The position numbers were made by a program, and so were the translations under genes. Below are positions 36,273 to 45,306 of a stretch of DNA of 64,000 bases, in pieces. The stretch covers positions 62,001 through 126,000 of the forward strand of contig CACCLU010000002.1 of NCBI GenBank assembly GCA_902546975.1. The letters are read 5' to 3'. The stretch's first letter is position 1. Every line of letters begins with the position of its first letter. This DNA is from an uncultured Alphaproteobacteria bacterium (lineage in GTDB: Bacteria > Pseudomonadota > Alphaproteobacteria > HIMB59). The notes beneath the pieces were generated by a model. It made no database searches. It was given only the letters and a program-made list of their open reading frames with translations, and was not told the DNA's origin.

Positions 36273-37591
36273 CAGTTTAAATATCCTAAAAATTTTGATT
36301 GTTTATTAATCATAGTATCTAAAAGTTTTTCAGCTTTAATTGCATCATCAACAATAGGATCTGACAAAAGAGCTAAATACGCACCGTGTTTTGATTTATT
36401 TAAAATTGCCTCTGTTGTTAATTGTATGACTCCTGTTTGCGAATTTAAAAGAGCGCCAAATGTTTTAGGATAATTATCTAGTTTTTTTCCATTCGCGCCT
36501 TTTTTGTTAATAACTGCTGGCACTTCTACTACAATATCATTTGGTAAATATTCAATAAAATTATTATTTGGGATATTTACTGCATGTTCAAGTCTATTGT
36601 CATCCTCAATAATACTTTCAATAATTGGCACAACTCTCTCATCTAGTTTTGGTTTGCTATTATCAAAAAACCTTCCATACAAAAAGTCATCTTCATAAAA
36701 ATTTAAACATCTATTTTTATATTTTTTATAAAAATCTGAAATTCCTTCGTGATCAGCCACGCTGAAAGCCCATTGCATGTATTCTCCGACATGACTGTCT
36801 GTTGTAATGGGAAGGTAAGAATATTTTTTAAATAACTCAAAAAAGACTCCTCTTTCAGCGCCAGGGTCTGACTCAAAACCCTCATGATCATTAATTAAGT
36901 TAGAGTAGTAGCTATTAAATTTATCTCGAATAATAGGATATCCATCTTTTTTGGAGTCTTTATATTTGACATCCAATAGGATACTAAAATGATTTAGCCC
37001 TCCTGCTTCAAATTCTATATTGTCGAGGTTGGTATCGAGCAACGTTGGCAATTGTCTTTCCATAGAATGAATTTCATGGCATAAGCCAATTATATTTAGA
37101 TTTGGAAATTTTGTGGTAAGAGCATGACATATTCTTTGCATGGGGTTCGAGTAATTAAATACAACGGCGTTCGGGCAAATCTTTTCTATATCCTCACAAA
37201 TCTCTATGATCACCGGTATTATTCTTAATGCATGAAATAGACCTCCGGGCCCTCCGTTTTCTCCATAAATTTGTTTAAAACCATATTCAACTGGTACCCC
37301 CCAATCTTGTTCCCAGAGTTCAAATCTATTTCCAACTTCAATAGAGATTAAACAAAAATCAGCACCTTTGAGAGCTTCTTCTCTTGAAGTGGTAGCTTCA
37401 ATTTGAAAGTCTACCTGAAGTTTTTCTTTATAATTTTCAGCAATTTTCCTTGTTTTTTCAACTGCCTCGGGCCTTATATCGTGGAGAACGATAGTAGATC
37501 CCTTAAGGATTTGAGACTTATAAAAGTCTCCAATTATCTTCAAACCAAAGTTAGTGCTTCCTGCACCTATTATTACAATTCTTTTTCCCAT
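36272..37591 (-). CDS. Glycoside hydrolase family 4 (NAD/metal-dependent alpha-glucosidase-like)
   Basis: GH4 enzyme (439 aa), which uses NAD+ and a divalent metal to cleave glycosides by a redox-elimination mechanism. The Rossmann start KRIVIIGAGSTNFGL, the block EVGNRFELWEQDWGVP, NYSNPMQRICHA and the metal-site motif GLCHEIHSM are visible. From memory, CHE at this position marks the alpha-glucosidase subgroup (Thermotoga AglA), as opposed to CHS for alpha-galactosidases or CNV/CDM for phospho-glycosidases. With the GH1 gene, the operon can handle both anomers. It overlaps the ATPase start by one base. Confidence 0.85.
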   Translation of the reverse strand: MGKRIVIIGAGSTNFGLKIIGDFYKSQILKGSTIVLHDIRPEAVEKTRKIAENYKEKLQVDFQIEATTSREEALKGADFCLISIEVGNRFELWEQDWGVPVEYGFKQIYGENGGPGGLFHALRIIPVIIEICEDIEKICPNAVVFNYSNPMQRICHALTTKFPNLNIIGLCHEIHSMERQLPTLLDTNLDNIEFEAGGLNHFSILLDVKYKDSKKDGYPIIRDKFNSYYSNLINDHEGFESDPGAERGVFFELFKKYSYLPITTDSHVGEYMQWAFSVADHEGISDFYKKYKNRCLNFYEDDFLYGRFFDNSKPKLDERVVPIIESIIEDDNRLEHAVNIPNNNFIEYLPNDIVVEVPAVINKKGANGKKLDNYPKTFGALLNSQTGVIQLTTEAILNKSKHGAYLALLSDPIVDDAIKAEKLLDTMINKQSKFLGYLN

Positions 37592-37611
37592 AATTTATTT
37601 ACCTATTATCA

Positions 37612-38751
37612 TTAGCCTTTTACTGATCCTGCTACAAGCCCTCTAATAAAATATCTTTGAAGAGAAAAGAAAATAAATAAAGGCACCGTCATTGATACAA
37701 ATGCACCTGTTGTTAAAATTTCCCAATTTTCTCCTCTCGATCCAAGAAGCTCTTTTAACTTTGCTGTTAAAATAATCTCACTTGGATGTTTGTCTAAAAA
37801 AACTAAACCAACAAGCAAATCATTCCATACCCATAAAAATTGTAAGATAAAAATCGATGCAAAAGAGGGTATTGATAATGGCACTACTATTTTTATAAAA
37901 GTATCGTAATGTGTCGCTCCATCAACTCTAGCTGCCTCGATCATTTCGCTAGGTAGTGTTTTTAAAAAATTCCATAATAAAAAAGTAGTTGACGCAAGAC
38001 CAAATCCCGTATGTGCCATCCAAATACCGGGATAAGATTTGGCAGAGACACCGAATAATGCCCCAAAGTCGTTGTATATTGTTAGTACAGGTATTAAGCA
38101 CATCTGCAATGGAACAACCAGAGACGCTATTATAGTAGCTAGTAGAAGATCTCTACCATAAAATTTCATCCAGGTAAGTGCATACGCAAAATATGAGCAA
38201 ATAATTAAAGGTATTAAAGTTGCAGGAAGTGCTACTGCAAATGTATTTAAGAATGCCTGGCCTAATCCCTCTTTAAGAAGCACCTCTTTATAATTATCAA
38301 GTGTAAAGCTTGGAGGGCTCTTAGCTGATACAAAAATTCTTTTCCCTTTTTTCTTTTTAAACTCTTCTTTTGATTTCCAAACATAATCACCATTTTCAAA
38401 AACTGTTATTTCTGTTTCATCTTTAAATAATGCGGTCTCACCAACCTCATATTCATCAATATTCTTAGAGGTAATTCCAAACCGATAAATCTCTTTAACT
38501 TGATTTTCATCAAATAAATTACTTTTTATAAAATAGTAATCTCCCTCTTTGATTTGACCCTCTTTACCTTTTGTACGATATATTTCATTTACCTCAGTAG
38601 TGGTAAACGAGGTCCACCACCCACTTATAGCTAAAACATCTTTATCTCTTAGAGAGCTGATAAATAGCCCAAATGTAGGAACAATCCATGCAATTACGAA
38701 TAATAATAACAAAAGTTGTGAGAATACTGAGGTAAAGGTTAGTTTTTTCAT
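37612..38751 (-). CDS. ABC transporter permease, AglG-like
   Basis: Permease of an alpha-glucoside-type importer (379 aa). It is longer than a usual CUT1 permease because of a soluble insert of about 120 residues after the first transmembrane segment (roughly residues 40-155), rich in charged residues, as in AglG. The EAA loop is EMIEAARVDGATHYDTFIKI. Its start overlaps the preceding permease stop in an ATGA junction. Confidence 0.88.
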   Translation of the reverse strand: MKKLTFTSVFSQLLLLLFVIAWIVPTFGLFISSLRDKDVLAISGWWTSFTTTEVNEIYRTKGKEGQIKEGDYYFIKSNLFDENQVKEIYRFGITSKNIDEYEVGETALFKDETEITVFENGDYVWKSKEEFKKKKGKRIFVSAKSPPSFTLDNYKEVLLKEGLGQAFLNTFAVALPATLIPLIICSYFAYALTWMKFYGRDLLLATIIASLVVPLQMCLIPVLTIYNDFGALFGVSAKSYPGIWMAHTGFGLASTTFLLWNFLKTLPSEMIEAARVDGATHYDTFIKIVVPLSIPSFASIFILQFLWVWNDLLVGLVFLDKHPSEIILTAKLKELLGSRGENWEILTTGAFVSMTVPLFIFFSLQRYFIRGLVAGSVKG

Positions 38752-39731
38752 ACTTTTTGCTCTTGCTTATGTCTGTATAAGTTCCAACCCAATATTGGGA
38801 TAACTCCAATCAAGATACAAAAAGCAAGTACACTTCCTCTACCTGAGTCGCCACCTCCTCTGAACATCCAATCGTACATTAAATTTGCTAGAACTTCAGT
38901 TTGCCACTGACCATTGGTCATTGCATAGATAATGTCGAAAACTTTTAAAACTAGAATTGTAATTATCGTCCAAATTACCAAGATTGTCTGCTCTAGATAT
39001 GGAATGATAATTGACCAGAAAATTTTCAATTCACTTGCACCGTCTATCCTGGCTGCATCTAAAGTTTCATTAGGAATACTCCTTAGAGCTGCACTAAAAA
39101 TAACTAGGGCAAGACCAGTTTGTATCCAGATCATAATTGCCATTAAAAAAAGATTATTCCACAATGGAATTGTTAACCATGCTTGTGGTTCAAAGCCTAA
39201 AGCGACTGCTATTGCATTTAAAAGTCCAATTTGTTGATCACCAGGCCCTCTATAATCATACATAAATTTCCATATCACACCTGCTCCAACAAATGAAATT
39301 GCCATGGGCATAAAAATTATTGACTTTGCAATTGATCCCCACCAAATTCTATCTGCTAGATTTGCAATCACTAAACCAAAAAAAGTACTTAAAGTTGGAA
39401 CAACAATTAACCAACCTAAGTTATTAATAATACTTCTTCTAAAATCAGGATCATTAATAGCCCAGGTATAATTGAAGAGCCCTACAAAGTTTTCACCTAC
39501 TTTGTCGTAAAAACTCAATCTTATAGTTTCAAATACAGGATAAATAATAAAAACAAATAACACTATAAAAGCAGGTGCTATAAAAATAATAACCCTAATA
39601 GAATTTTCAAAAGCAAAATTTTTAGATGTTTTTACTCTAAAATAATCTAGTAAAAAATTTGATAAGTGAAAAAATAATACAAAAAAGAGAACGCCAACTA
39701 AAACAGTAATTGCAAGGGAGAAAATACTCAT
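38748..39731 (-). CDS. ABC transporter permease, AglF-like
   Basis: Permease of the same importer (327 aa) with an extra N-terminal membrane segment before the core, giving about seven to eight helices, as in AglF/MalF. The EAA loop is ETLDAARIDGASELKIFWSI. It lies downstream of the binding-protein gene, separated by a gap with a small hairpin, and overlaps the AglG-like start by four bases. Confidence 0.88.
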   Translation of the reverse strand: MSIFSLAITVLVGVLFFVLFFHLSNFLLDYFRVKTSKNFAFENSIRVIIFIAPAFIVLFVFIIYPVFETIRLSFYDKVGENFVGLFNYTWAINDPDFRRSIINNLGWLIVVPTLSTFFGLVIANLADRIWWGSIAKSIIFMPMAISFVGAGVIWKFMYDYRGPGDQQIGLLNAIAVALGFEPQAWLTIPLWNNLFLMAIMIWIQTGLALVIFSAALRSIPNETLDAARIDGASELKIFWSIIIPYLEQTILVIWTIITILVLKVFDIIYAMTNGQWQTEVLANLMYDWMFRGGGDSGRGSVLAFCILIGVIPILGWNLYRHKQEQKV

Positions 39732-39746
39732 TGTATTAGAAAGATG

Positions 39747-39778
39747 CTAAGGGCAAATAATACACTATTCACCCTTAG
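39747..39778 (-). repeat. Intercistronic hairpin between binding protein and permease
   Basis: CTAAGGG (39747-39753) and CCCTTAG (39772-39778) form a 7-bp stem with an 18-nt loop, just after the AglE-like binding-protein gene. There is no long U-tract. It likely stabilises the upstream message, as with the hairpin at 24324-24351, but the stem is short. Confidence 0.4.
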
Positions 39779-39798
39779 TTTAGAAATTAACTATTTTT

Positions 39799-41109
39799 TT
39801 ATTGACCAGCTTCCCAGCTAGTTTGGATTTCGTCAGCAACATCCTGAGCTGATTTACCATTGGTATAATCAACCATTCCTGTCCAGAAAGATCCTGCACC
39901 AACCCAACCAGGCATCAAGTCTGAGCCATCAAACCTGAAAGTTGTTGCATTCATTAGGATCTCATGCAGACCTCTAAACGTATCGCTAGAATATTTGCTT
40001 GTATCCACATACTTATGTGGTGTTAAAAAACCACCTTTTTCCATGAATCTTTCGTTGGCTTCTGTGTGAAGCAAGAATTTCATGAATTCAGTAGTGACTT
40101 TTCTGTTATTAGTTGGGGCCATTAAAGTACCAGCACCTAAAACAGGCTTTCCTAAGTCCTGAGACTCAAAAGGTGGAAAGTAAAAGAAGTCATAGTCAAC
40201 ACCAGCCTCAGCTCCCTCAGGGAAGAATGCAGGAATAAAGCTTGCTTGTCTATGCATCATACACTCAGCAGGTGATGTGAAAAGACCATTTGGAGAGTCT
40301 CTAAAGTCTGTTGTAGCAACTGCTTTAGTTCCGCCATTAACATAAGCGTCGTTTAATGCAATTGAACCAAAAAATTCCATCGCATCAATCACTCTTTGAT
40401 CATTAAATTTCATATCGTTAGATACCCACTGATCATAAGTATTAGGTGAATGAGTTCTTAGCATGATATCTTCCATCCAGTCTGTAGCTGGCCATCCAGT
40501 TGCTCCACCAGAACCTAGTCCGATACAGAACGGAGTATTCCCATCACTAACCATTTGATCAGCTAATGCTAATAATTCTTCCATTGTGGAAGGTGTTTCA
40601 TACCCATTGTCTTCAAAGTTATCTGGTGAATACCAAACTAAGCTTTTTACGTTGACTCTGTAAAAAACACCATAGAACTTATCAAAACCAGTTGGATCTT
40701 TATAAGTTGTAAGATCAACCCAAGATTGTCCTGCAGCATAATTTTCAAGAACCATTTGTTTGACGTCATCACCTAATGGAGATAAACAACCAGTAGCTGC
40801 AATGTTTGCTGCTAATCCTGGCTGAGGGAATACAGCTATGTCAGCTGGACTACCTGCTTGACAGTCAATATTAATAATTGATTCAAATTCATCAGAACCA
40901 CCATACTCAACGGACGCTCCTGTTGCTGCTTCAAAAATTGATATGACATCCCTGAAATCATCATCTTGTGGTGCCAACCAAGGACCAAAGATTGTTAATT
41001 TTTCTCCCGACAGGTCAGGGCCTGTATATGCGTGAGAACCAGCATTTGCATAGCTTGCTCCAAATAGAGAAATAGCTAACAAAGCTGTAATTGTCTTAAT
41101 TAATTTCAT
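39799..41109 (-). CDS. ABC transporter solute-binding protein, AglE-like
   Basis: Periplasmic binding protein (436 aa) with a signal peptide ending near SYANAG. The mature start AYTGPDLSGEKLTIFGPWL and blocks such as TGASVEYGGSDEFE, GTLMAPTNNRKV and FDGSDLMPGWVGAG match the alpha-glucoside (AglE) binding-protein group as I remember it. An AGGAGGA site precedes the ATG. The upstream gap (41110-41288) contains TGTTT-TC-AAACA arms at 41162-41173 that might be a repressor site, though no LacI-type regulator gene is seen nearby. Confidence 0.85.
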   Translation of the reverse strand: MKLIKTITALLAISLFGASYANAGSHAYTGPDLSGEKLTIFGPWLAPQDDDFRDVISIFEAATGASVEYGGSDEFESIINIDCQAGSPADIAVFPQPGLAANIAATGCLSPLGDDVKQMVLENYAAGQSWVDLTTYKDPTGFDKFYGVFYRVNVKSLVWYSPDNFEDNGYETPSTMEELLALADQMVSDGNTPFCIGLGSGGATGWPATDWMEDIMLRTHSPNTYDQWVSNDMKFNDQRVIDAMEFFGSIALNDAYVNGGTKAVATTDFRDSPNGLFTSPAECMMHRQASFIPAFFPEGAEAGVDYDFFYFPPFESQDLGKPVLGAGTLMAPTNNRKVTTEFMKFLLHTEANERFMEKGGFLTPHKYVDTSKYSSDTFRGLHEILMNATTFRFDGSDLMPGWVGAGSFWTGMVDYTNGKSAQDVADEIQTSWEAGQ

Positions 41110-41288
41110 AGAAATCCTCCTCCTATAAAAATATGTGAGAATGAATTTAACAAAATGAATATGTTTTCAAACACATTAAAAGCCTAAATAATATGCAATT
41201 AGCTGATATCAAAAGATCAGTATTATCAACCTTTATTCATATTTAATCCGCTTTCTAAGGGGTTTTATATACTCAGCTATGTTTAAAA

Positions 41289-41771
41289 TTAATGTTTACT
41301 TATAGTGTCGTATTTTTTTTGAATTGACTCAGGCCAAACAGACTTCATGTAAGCTAAAATAGACCATATGTCATCATCATTTAATTTGTCGTTGCCTTGC
41401 ATTTTACCATCGTAGTTTTCATTATAAATTTTAAATCCATATCTTATTATGTTGAAAAGCTGATCTTGACTGTGATGCCATGTATGACCTGTACCATTTA
41501 AGGGTGGGGAGAGATTATGACCATCTTTATCTTTTTTAGTGCTCCAGTTGGGTTGGCCTTGTAAGTTGTCCCCATGACATGACGCACAATGAGTTACATA
41601 AAGAGATTTACCTAAGTTAATTTGACTAATTAATTTTTCATCAATTTCGATATTAGTTATTCCAATATTGTCATTTTCTTTATTATTCGGGTTTAAAAAA
41701 TACAGAAGAGAAATTATTATCGCCGCGAAACCAATAACAAATATTAAAATTCTTTTTAAAAGAAACGACAA
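41289..41771 (-). CDS. Membrane-anchored class I cytochrome c
   Basis: A 160-aa protein with an N-terminal membrane anchor (IFVIGFAAIIISLLYFL) and a periplasmic c-type haem domain. The haem-binding motif is CASCH (near residue 62) and the likely axial methionine is in KMQGNDKLNDDDIWSILAYM. It may donate or accept electrons at an oxidase or dehydrogenase. The TTG start lies 5 bp after the CsoR-like gene, so both are probably co-transcribed; the link with copper regulation suggests electron transfer to a copper oxidase, which is inference. Confidence 0.82.
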   Translation of the reverse strand: MSFLLKRILIFVIGFAAIIISLLYFLNPNNKENDNIGITNIEIDEKLISQINLGKSLYVTHCASCHGDNLQGQPNWSTKKDKDGHNLSPPLNGTGHTWHHSQDQLFNIIRYGFKIYNENYDGKMQGNDKLNDDDIWSILAYMKSVWPESIQKKYDTISKH

Positions 41772-41776
41772 TGTTT

Positions 41777-42070
41777 TTAGTTATTAAATTTTCTAAGTAA
41801 ATCTTGTAATTCTTCTATTTTTTGTTTTTTTTGTTTGTCGTTTTTTTTCATAGCATCTACAACACAGTGGTCAATGTGTTTATTGAGTATATTATTTTCT
41901 AGAGATTTTATTGCCGAAGTTATGGCTCTTGTTTGTTGTAAAATTTCAAGACAATATCTTTTTTCAACAATCATTTTTTCAACGCCTTTAAGCTGACCAT
42001 GAATTCGATTAATACGATGAATATTTTTAATATGATCTGGGTTTTTATTTATTTTAATAATATTTGACAT
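41777..42070 (-). CDS. CsoR-family copper-sensing repressor
   Basis: DUF156/CsoR-type metal-responsive repressor (97 aa), an all-helical DNA-binding protein. The conserved HRINRIHGQLKGVEKMI is followed by Cys in EKRYCLEIL and by HIDHC, in which His and Cys are four residues apart. Cys-His-Cys is the copper(I)-binding set of CsoR, unlike the His-rich nickel set of RcnR or the formaldehyde set of FrmR. A 20-bp palindrome just upstream (42082-42101) is probably its operator, controlling itself and the divergent DUF4396 gene. Confidence 0.85.
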   Translation of the reverse strand: MSNIIKINKNPDHIKNIHRINRIHGQLKGVEKMIVEKRYCLEILQQTRAITSAIKSLENNILNKHIDHCVVDAMKKNDKQKKQKIEELQDLLRKFNN

Positions 42071-42081
42071 ATTAGCAATAT

Positions 42082-42101
42082 ACTATATACCAGTATATAG
42101 T
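42082..42101. promoter_or_regulatory. 20-bp palindromic operator between csoR-like and DUF4396 genes
   Basis: ACTATATAC and GTATATAGT flank a CA centre, a perfect 9-bp inverted repeat only 11 bp from each start codon. DUF156 repressors bind palindromes of the ATAC...GTAT type, so this is very likely the operator shared by the divergent genes. Confidence 0.7.
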
Positions 42102-42111
42102 AAATAAAAAA

Positions 42112-42558
42112 ATGTTTGTTTCAACTCTTACCAACTTTAATTGGAAATGTAAACACACCTGGAAAAAAAGTGCTCATAATACCAAGTGGTGTTTAATTGG
42201 ATGTGCTATAGGAGATCTTGGTACGATATTCTACTTTCAAGTTAATGAAATTGCTTGGCCCACCTTAAATATAATGATTTTAGCAATTATTAATGGACTG
42301 ATTACTAGCATTATTCTCGAAACAATAATTCTTTTAAGACAAAATTTTTCTTTAAGGCAGGCCGTTAGTACTGCTCTTGGGATGAGCTTTATTTCTATGA
42401 TATCAATGGAAATAGCTATGAATGTTACAGATGTAATTTTAACGGGAGGGGCAATGCTTACTTGGTGGGTCGTTCCTATAATGCTTTTTATAGGTTTTAT
42501 TACTCCTTGGCCCTATAATTATTGGCGTTTAAAAAAGTACAATATAGCGTGTCACTAA
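42112..42558 (+). CDS. DUF4396-type four-helix membrane protein
   Basis: A 148-aa integral membrane protein with four predicted helices. The segment GMSFISMISMEIAMNVTDVI with repeated Met residues and the C-terminal TPWPYNYWRLKKY resemble DUF4396 proteins, which I recall being found next to copper genes. Methionine-rich helices could coordinate Cu(I). The divergent CsoR-like gene and shared palindrome suggest copper-induced expression. Transport or scavenging of copper is a guess. Confidence 0.65.
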   Translation: MFVSTLTNFNWKCKHTWKKSAHNTKWCLIGCAIGDLGTIFYFQVNEIAWPTLNIMILAIINGLITSIILETIILLRQNFSLRQAVSTALGMSFISMISMEIAMNVTDVILTGGAMLTWWVVPIMLFIGFITPWPYNYWRLKKYNIACH

Positions 42559-43013
42559 AATTTTCTATTATTTACCTAATTTTCTCAGTGTTTTTACTGG
42601 TAAATAACCTATTTGCTTCTCATGTCACCGTAGTTGATGGAGACACAATTAAATTAGGTGATGTTAAAATACGTTTTAATGGAATAGATGCTCCTGAAAT
42701 TAATCAGACGTGTGTTGCAAGTGAAGGGAAGGTTGCTTGTGGAAAAATATCAAAAGATATTTTACTTACAAAAGTTACAAATAATAAAATTAGCTGTACA
42801 GATGAGGGAAAAGATTTCTATGGAAGAGTATTAGGTGAGTGCTTTGTCAATGGAGAGTCATTAAGTAGTTATTTAGTCAGAGAGGGTTTTGCGTTTGCTT
42901 ATAGAAAATATTCAGACAAATATATTTTAGATGAGGAGTATGCTAAATCTAACGAACTTGGAATGTGGTCTATGAAATTTGAATATCCATGGGACTTCCG
43001 AAAAAATAATTAA
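42549..43013 (+). CDS. Secreted nuclease of the staphylococcal nuclease (SNase) family
   Basis: Thermonuclease-like protein (154 aa). A signal peptide (SIIYLIFSVFLLVNNLFA) is followed by the SNase core: VVDGDTIKLGDVKIRFNGIDAPE, KVACGKISKDIL, GRVLGECFVNGE and LVREGFAFAYRKYS. Catalytic Arg, Asp and Glu positions are present. It would degrade extracellular nucleic acid for phosphate and nucleosides, which suits the phosphate-scavenging theme. I chose the GTG at 42549 (10-bp overlap with the previous gene), which gives a normal signal peptide; a longer frame from 42522 is possible. Confidence 0.85.
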   Translation: MSLKFSIIYLIFSVFLLVNNLFASHVTVVDGDTIKLGDVKIRFNGIDAPEINQTCVASEGKVACGKISKDILLTKVTNNKISCTDEGKDFYGRVLGECFVNGESLSSYLVREGFAFAYRKYSDKYILDEEYAKSNELGMWSMKFEYPWDFRKNN

Positions 43014-43018
43014 ATGTT

Positions 43019-43591
43019 TTGTCAAAAATATATTTCTTAATTACAACTTTTATTATTAATCTAAGTTTTTATCAAAATTTATATTCATCAGATCAAGATT
43101 ACTGCGTTGGCTACTTAGAAGAAGTTTACTGGTCTTTAGATCCTATTGAAGAGGTTGAAATACGAGAACAAATAATTGAATTTTTCAATGATAATTTTGA
43201 AGGTGCAAAAAACTTAGATTATGACTTATATTATGACTCCCAATCAAAGCAATTTTTAACTAATTTGAATGGTGTGGATGTAAGCAAATATAAAAAAGTC
43301 AATTATCCTAATTTTGAAATCTTGGTATTAGATGCATACATCAATCTATTTAAGGGAGATGGAATAAACTATTGTCCCGCGTTTTGGGATGATTGCAGTG
43401 AGGATTCATTGAAGTCTTTTTTTCAAGCCTCAGAGGATTTTAGTCAATCTTGGAGTGGCGAGGAAAATGCAATGAAATTTCTCTCAGATCACTTCGTCAA
43501 TCATCATTGCACCATGTATCTTGATACCTCTATTGATCAAAAGACTTTTATAAGTGATCTCAATATTTTAATTAATGAATTAACCAAATAA
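43019..43591 (+). CDS. Hypothetical secreted protein
   Basis: A 190-aa protein of unknown function with a signal peptide (IYFLITTFIINLSFYQNLYS). The mature part is acidic and aromatic-rich, with cysteines in DYCVGYLEE, NYCPAFWDDCSED and HHCTMY that could form two disulfides. The cysteine and histidine placement is consistent with a small periplasmic helical protein. The TTG start lies 5 bp after the nuclease gene, so the two are probably co-expressed. I recognise no family. Confidence 0.6.
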   Translation: MSKIYFLITTFIINLSFYQNLYSSDQDYCVGYLEEVYWSLDPIEEVEIREQIIEFFNDNFEGAKNLDYDLYYDSQSKQFLTNLNGVDVSKYKKVNYPNFEILVLDAYINLFKGDGINYCPAFWDDCSEDSLKSFFQASEDFSQSWSGEENAMKFLSDHFVNHHCTMYLDTSIDQKTFISDLNILINELTK

Positions 43592-43664
43592 TTTATTAAC
43601 AACTTTTTTCATTTATGCGTAACTTCTATCAAAGACTGATCCATATCTATGATATTTAATATTA

Positions 43665-43877
43665 ATGGGTTGGTGGAATGGCAAAGAGGAGTTATTTGAA
43701 AATAATGAAATTCCTTATAATAAATGTTCTGAATGTGGTGACTACAAAGAAGTATCAAAGAAATATATCAATAAAATCAACGATGAAATGATTACGATTT
43801 GCTACGATTGTAGCAAAAAGCGCTATATTGAATCGTTAATGGTGGTTTCTGCTATTGATGGAGTTGACGACCTTTGA
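43665..43877 (+). CDS. Small zinc-ribbon-like protein
   Basis: A 70-aa cytoplasmic protein beginning MGWWNGKEELFE. Two CxxC knuckles (KCSECGDYK and ICYDCSKK) about 26 residues apart make a zinc ribbon. No further domain. Function unknown; such proteins often act in nucleic-acid or protein contacts. Confidence 0.55.
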   Translation: MGWWNGKEELFENNEIPYNKCSECGDYKEVSKKYINKINDEMITICYDCSKKRYIESLMVVSAIDGVDDL

Positions 43878-44009
43878 TGGTCGTAGGCTAAGAAAAAAAA
43901 TAAGACTATAAACACATACAATAAGACACCTACTATTACCACTAAAGGGATAAAACCGCTTTGATAAGACATCAAAGAAACAAAGACTAGAACACTCATA
44001 GAACTTTTT

Positions 44010-44459
44010 TTAAAAATACAAATACAGATAATCTTGAGCGATAATTTTTGAGGCAATAAAAACCTTTTCTGGTGGGAGCTCATCATAGCTGCTCCAACCG
44101 ATATATTTCAGAGAACCATCTAGACCAACGAGTTGGCGGATTTCATCTAAAGACCGAAGAGGGTGACCCTCTAAAGAGAGATCGAGAAGATATGAATGGT
44201 TTTCATTTCCTTGGACATGCAAACTCACAACCTGCCATTGATTTTGATTTTGATAGGGAAACACATAGATGTTCGAATGTGTTTCTATACTAATTGTTTG
44301 AGCGTAATTGTGTATTTGGTCATAAATTGTCTCTTTAAATAATTGCTTTGTTTCTTTATCTAAACTACCTAGCACAAAAATCGTTGACTGATTAATTTCT
44401 GCTTTAATTTGTAAAGAAGAGGTTAGGAACATGACCACAAATAATAATTTTTTAATCAT
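44010..44459 (-). CDS. Hypothetical secreted protein
   Basis: A 149-aa protein with a signal peptide (KKLLFVVMFLTSSLQIKA). The mature region has beta-strand-like segments (NQWQVVSLHVQG, SYLLDLSLEG) and ends in hydrophobic LYLYF. I chose the ATG at 44459, which overlaps the upstream lipoprotein stop in an ATGA junction; ATG 44465 is an alternative. It is the last gene of a three-gene unit led by a helix-turn-helix protein. No family recognised. Confidence 0.6.
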   Translation of the reverse strand: MIKKLLFVVMFLTSSLQIKAEINQSTIFVLGSLDKETKQLFKETIYDQIHNYAQTISIETHSNIYVFPYQNQNQWQVVSLHVQGNENHSYLLDLSLEGHPLRSLDEIRQLVGLDGSLKYIGWSSYDELPPEKVFIASKIIAQDYLYLYF

Positions 44460-44983
44460 GTCCATCCCTGGCACGTATCCAAAGCACTGTTAAGAGCAGA
44501 ACTAAGCCCGTTAGCTTTCATTTCTATTTCTTGTTTTTCAAACCTGTTGAGAGGATCATTAATAGAAAATGAAATTTGTCCTCTTTTGGATAATAGCTCT
44601 TCCAGCTTGGAGAAGTGATGTTTATAAAAACTCATTAACTCCCAACGAACGTATCCATCGGCATTCAATCGGCTTGCATTTTCGCCTTCATAAGATTGAC
44701 CTGAGAGCTTCCAATCAAAAGTTTCACCACTCATGACGTCAAAATCTTTGGGCTCAAATCCTCGATTGGTGTAAACTAAACGGGCATCACAACTTAAATT
44801 TGGATCGACAATAAAAATAATCATTTGATCTTGGTTTTCCAAACTAAAGACTAAGTCCAAGTTTTCTTCTTGAGCCTCCATATGTATCCAATTATCAAAT
44901 TCATGATGCATAGGGCTACTTTCTGCTTTTAGAGAACAATTGGTTAAAAAAACACTGATAAATAACAATAGTATTGCTCTCAT
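44456..44983 (-). CDS. Putative lipoprotein, member of a local two-cysteine family
   Basis: A 175-aa exported protein with a lipobox-like end to its signal sequence (LFISVFLTNCS, Cys16). Two further cysteines occur at PNLSCDARLVY and near the C-terminus (ALDTCQGW). The same pattern, a Trp-containing start, a strand ending in Cys in the first third and a final helix with Cys, is seen in the proteins at 47484-48086 and 48876-49427. I infer a diverged paralogous family with one conserved disulfide. Its start overlaps the HTH gene stop by one base. Function unknown. Confidence 0.6.
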   Translation of the reverse strand: MRAILLLFISVFLTNCSLKAESSPMHHEFDNWIHMEAQEENLDLVFSLENQDQMIIFIVDPNLSCDARLVYTNRGFEPKDFDVMSGETFDWKLSGQSYEGENASRLNADGYVRWELMSFYKHHFSKLEELLSKRGQISFSINDPLNRFEKQEIEMKANGLSSALNSALDTCQGWT

Positions 44984-45303
44984 TACTTCTTTTCTCCTGA
45001 TTTGAAGTGGCTCATTAAAAATTGCTGAGGAAAGGGCACTTTAAGATAAGAGGCATATTGCCTTGTAAAAAAGTAATTTAGGGGATACTGAATAAATTCT
45101 AGATTACCATTCTCTAGAGCATCAAGAGTGCTACGAGAATAATTCAAATGCTGCATTACATCCTCAACTGAAATATTATTTTCTTGTCTGACTTGTGCTA
45201 AACAACGCAAATACTCTTCAATATCTCTTATGGATTGTGGTTCATTTTTTTTATTAGAGGATAACCCTCTACCCAAAGTAGGAGTAATATAATTAGACTT
45301 CAT
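44983..45303 (-). CDS. RodZ-like helix-turn-helix protein
   Basis: A 106-aa protein with an HTH_25-type domain (residues about 28-95): LAQVRQENNISVEDVMQHLNYSRSTLDALENG, followed by the conserved FTRQYASYLKVP. This is the N-terminal domain of RodZ, but the membrane and periplasmic parts are absent. It may regulate the lipoprotein genes behind it and the divergent HTH gene. Inverted repeats lie directly upstream. Confidence 0.7.
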   Translation of the reverse strand: MKSNYITPTLGRGLSSNKKNEPQSIRDIEEYLRCLAQVRQENNISVEDVMQHLNYSRSTLDALENGNLEFIQYPLNYFFTRQYASYLKVPFPQQFLMSHFKSGEKK

Positions 45304-45306
45304 GAA

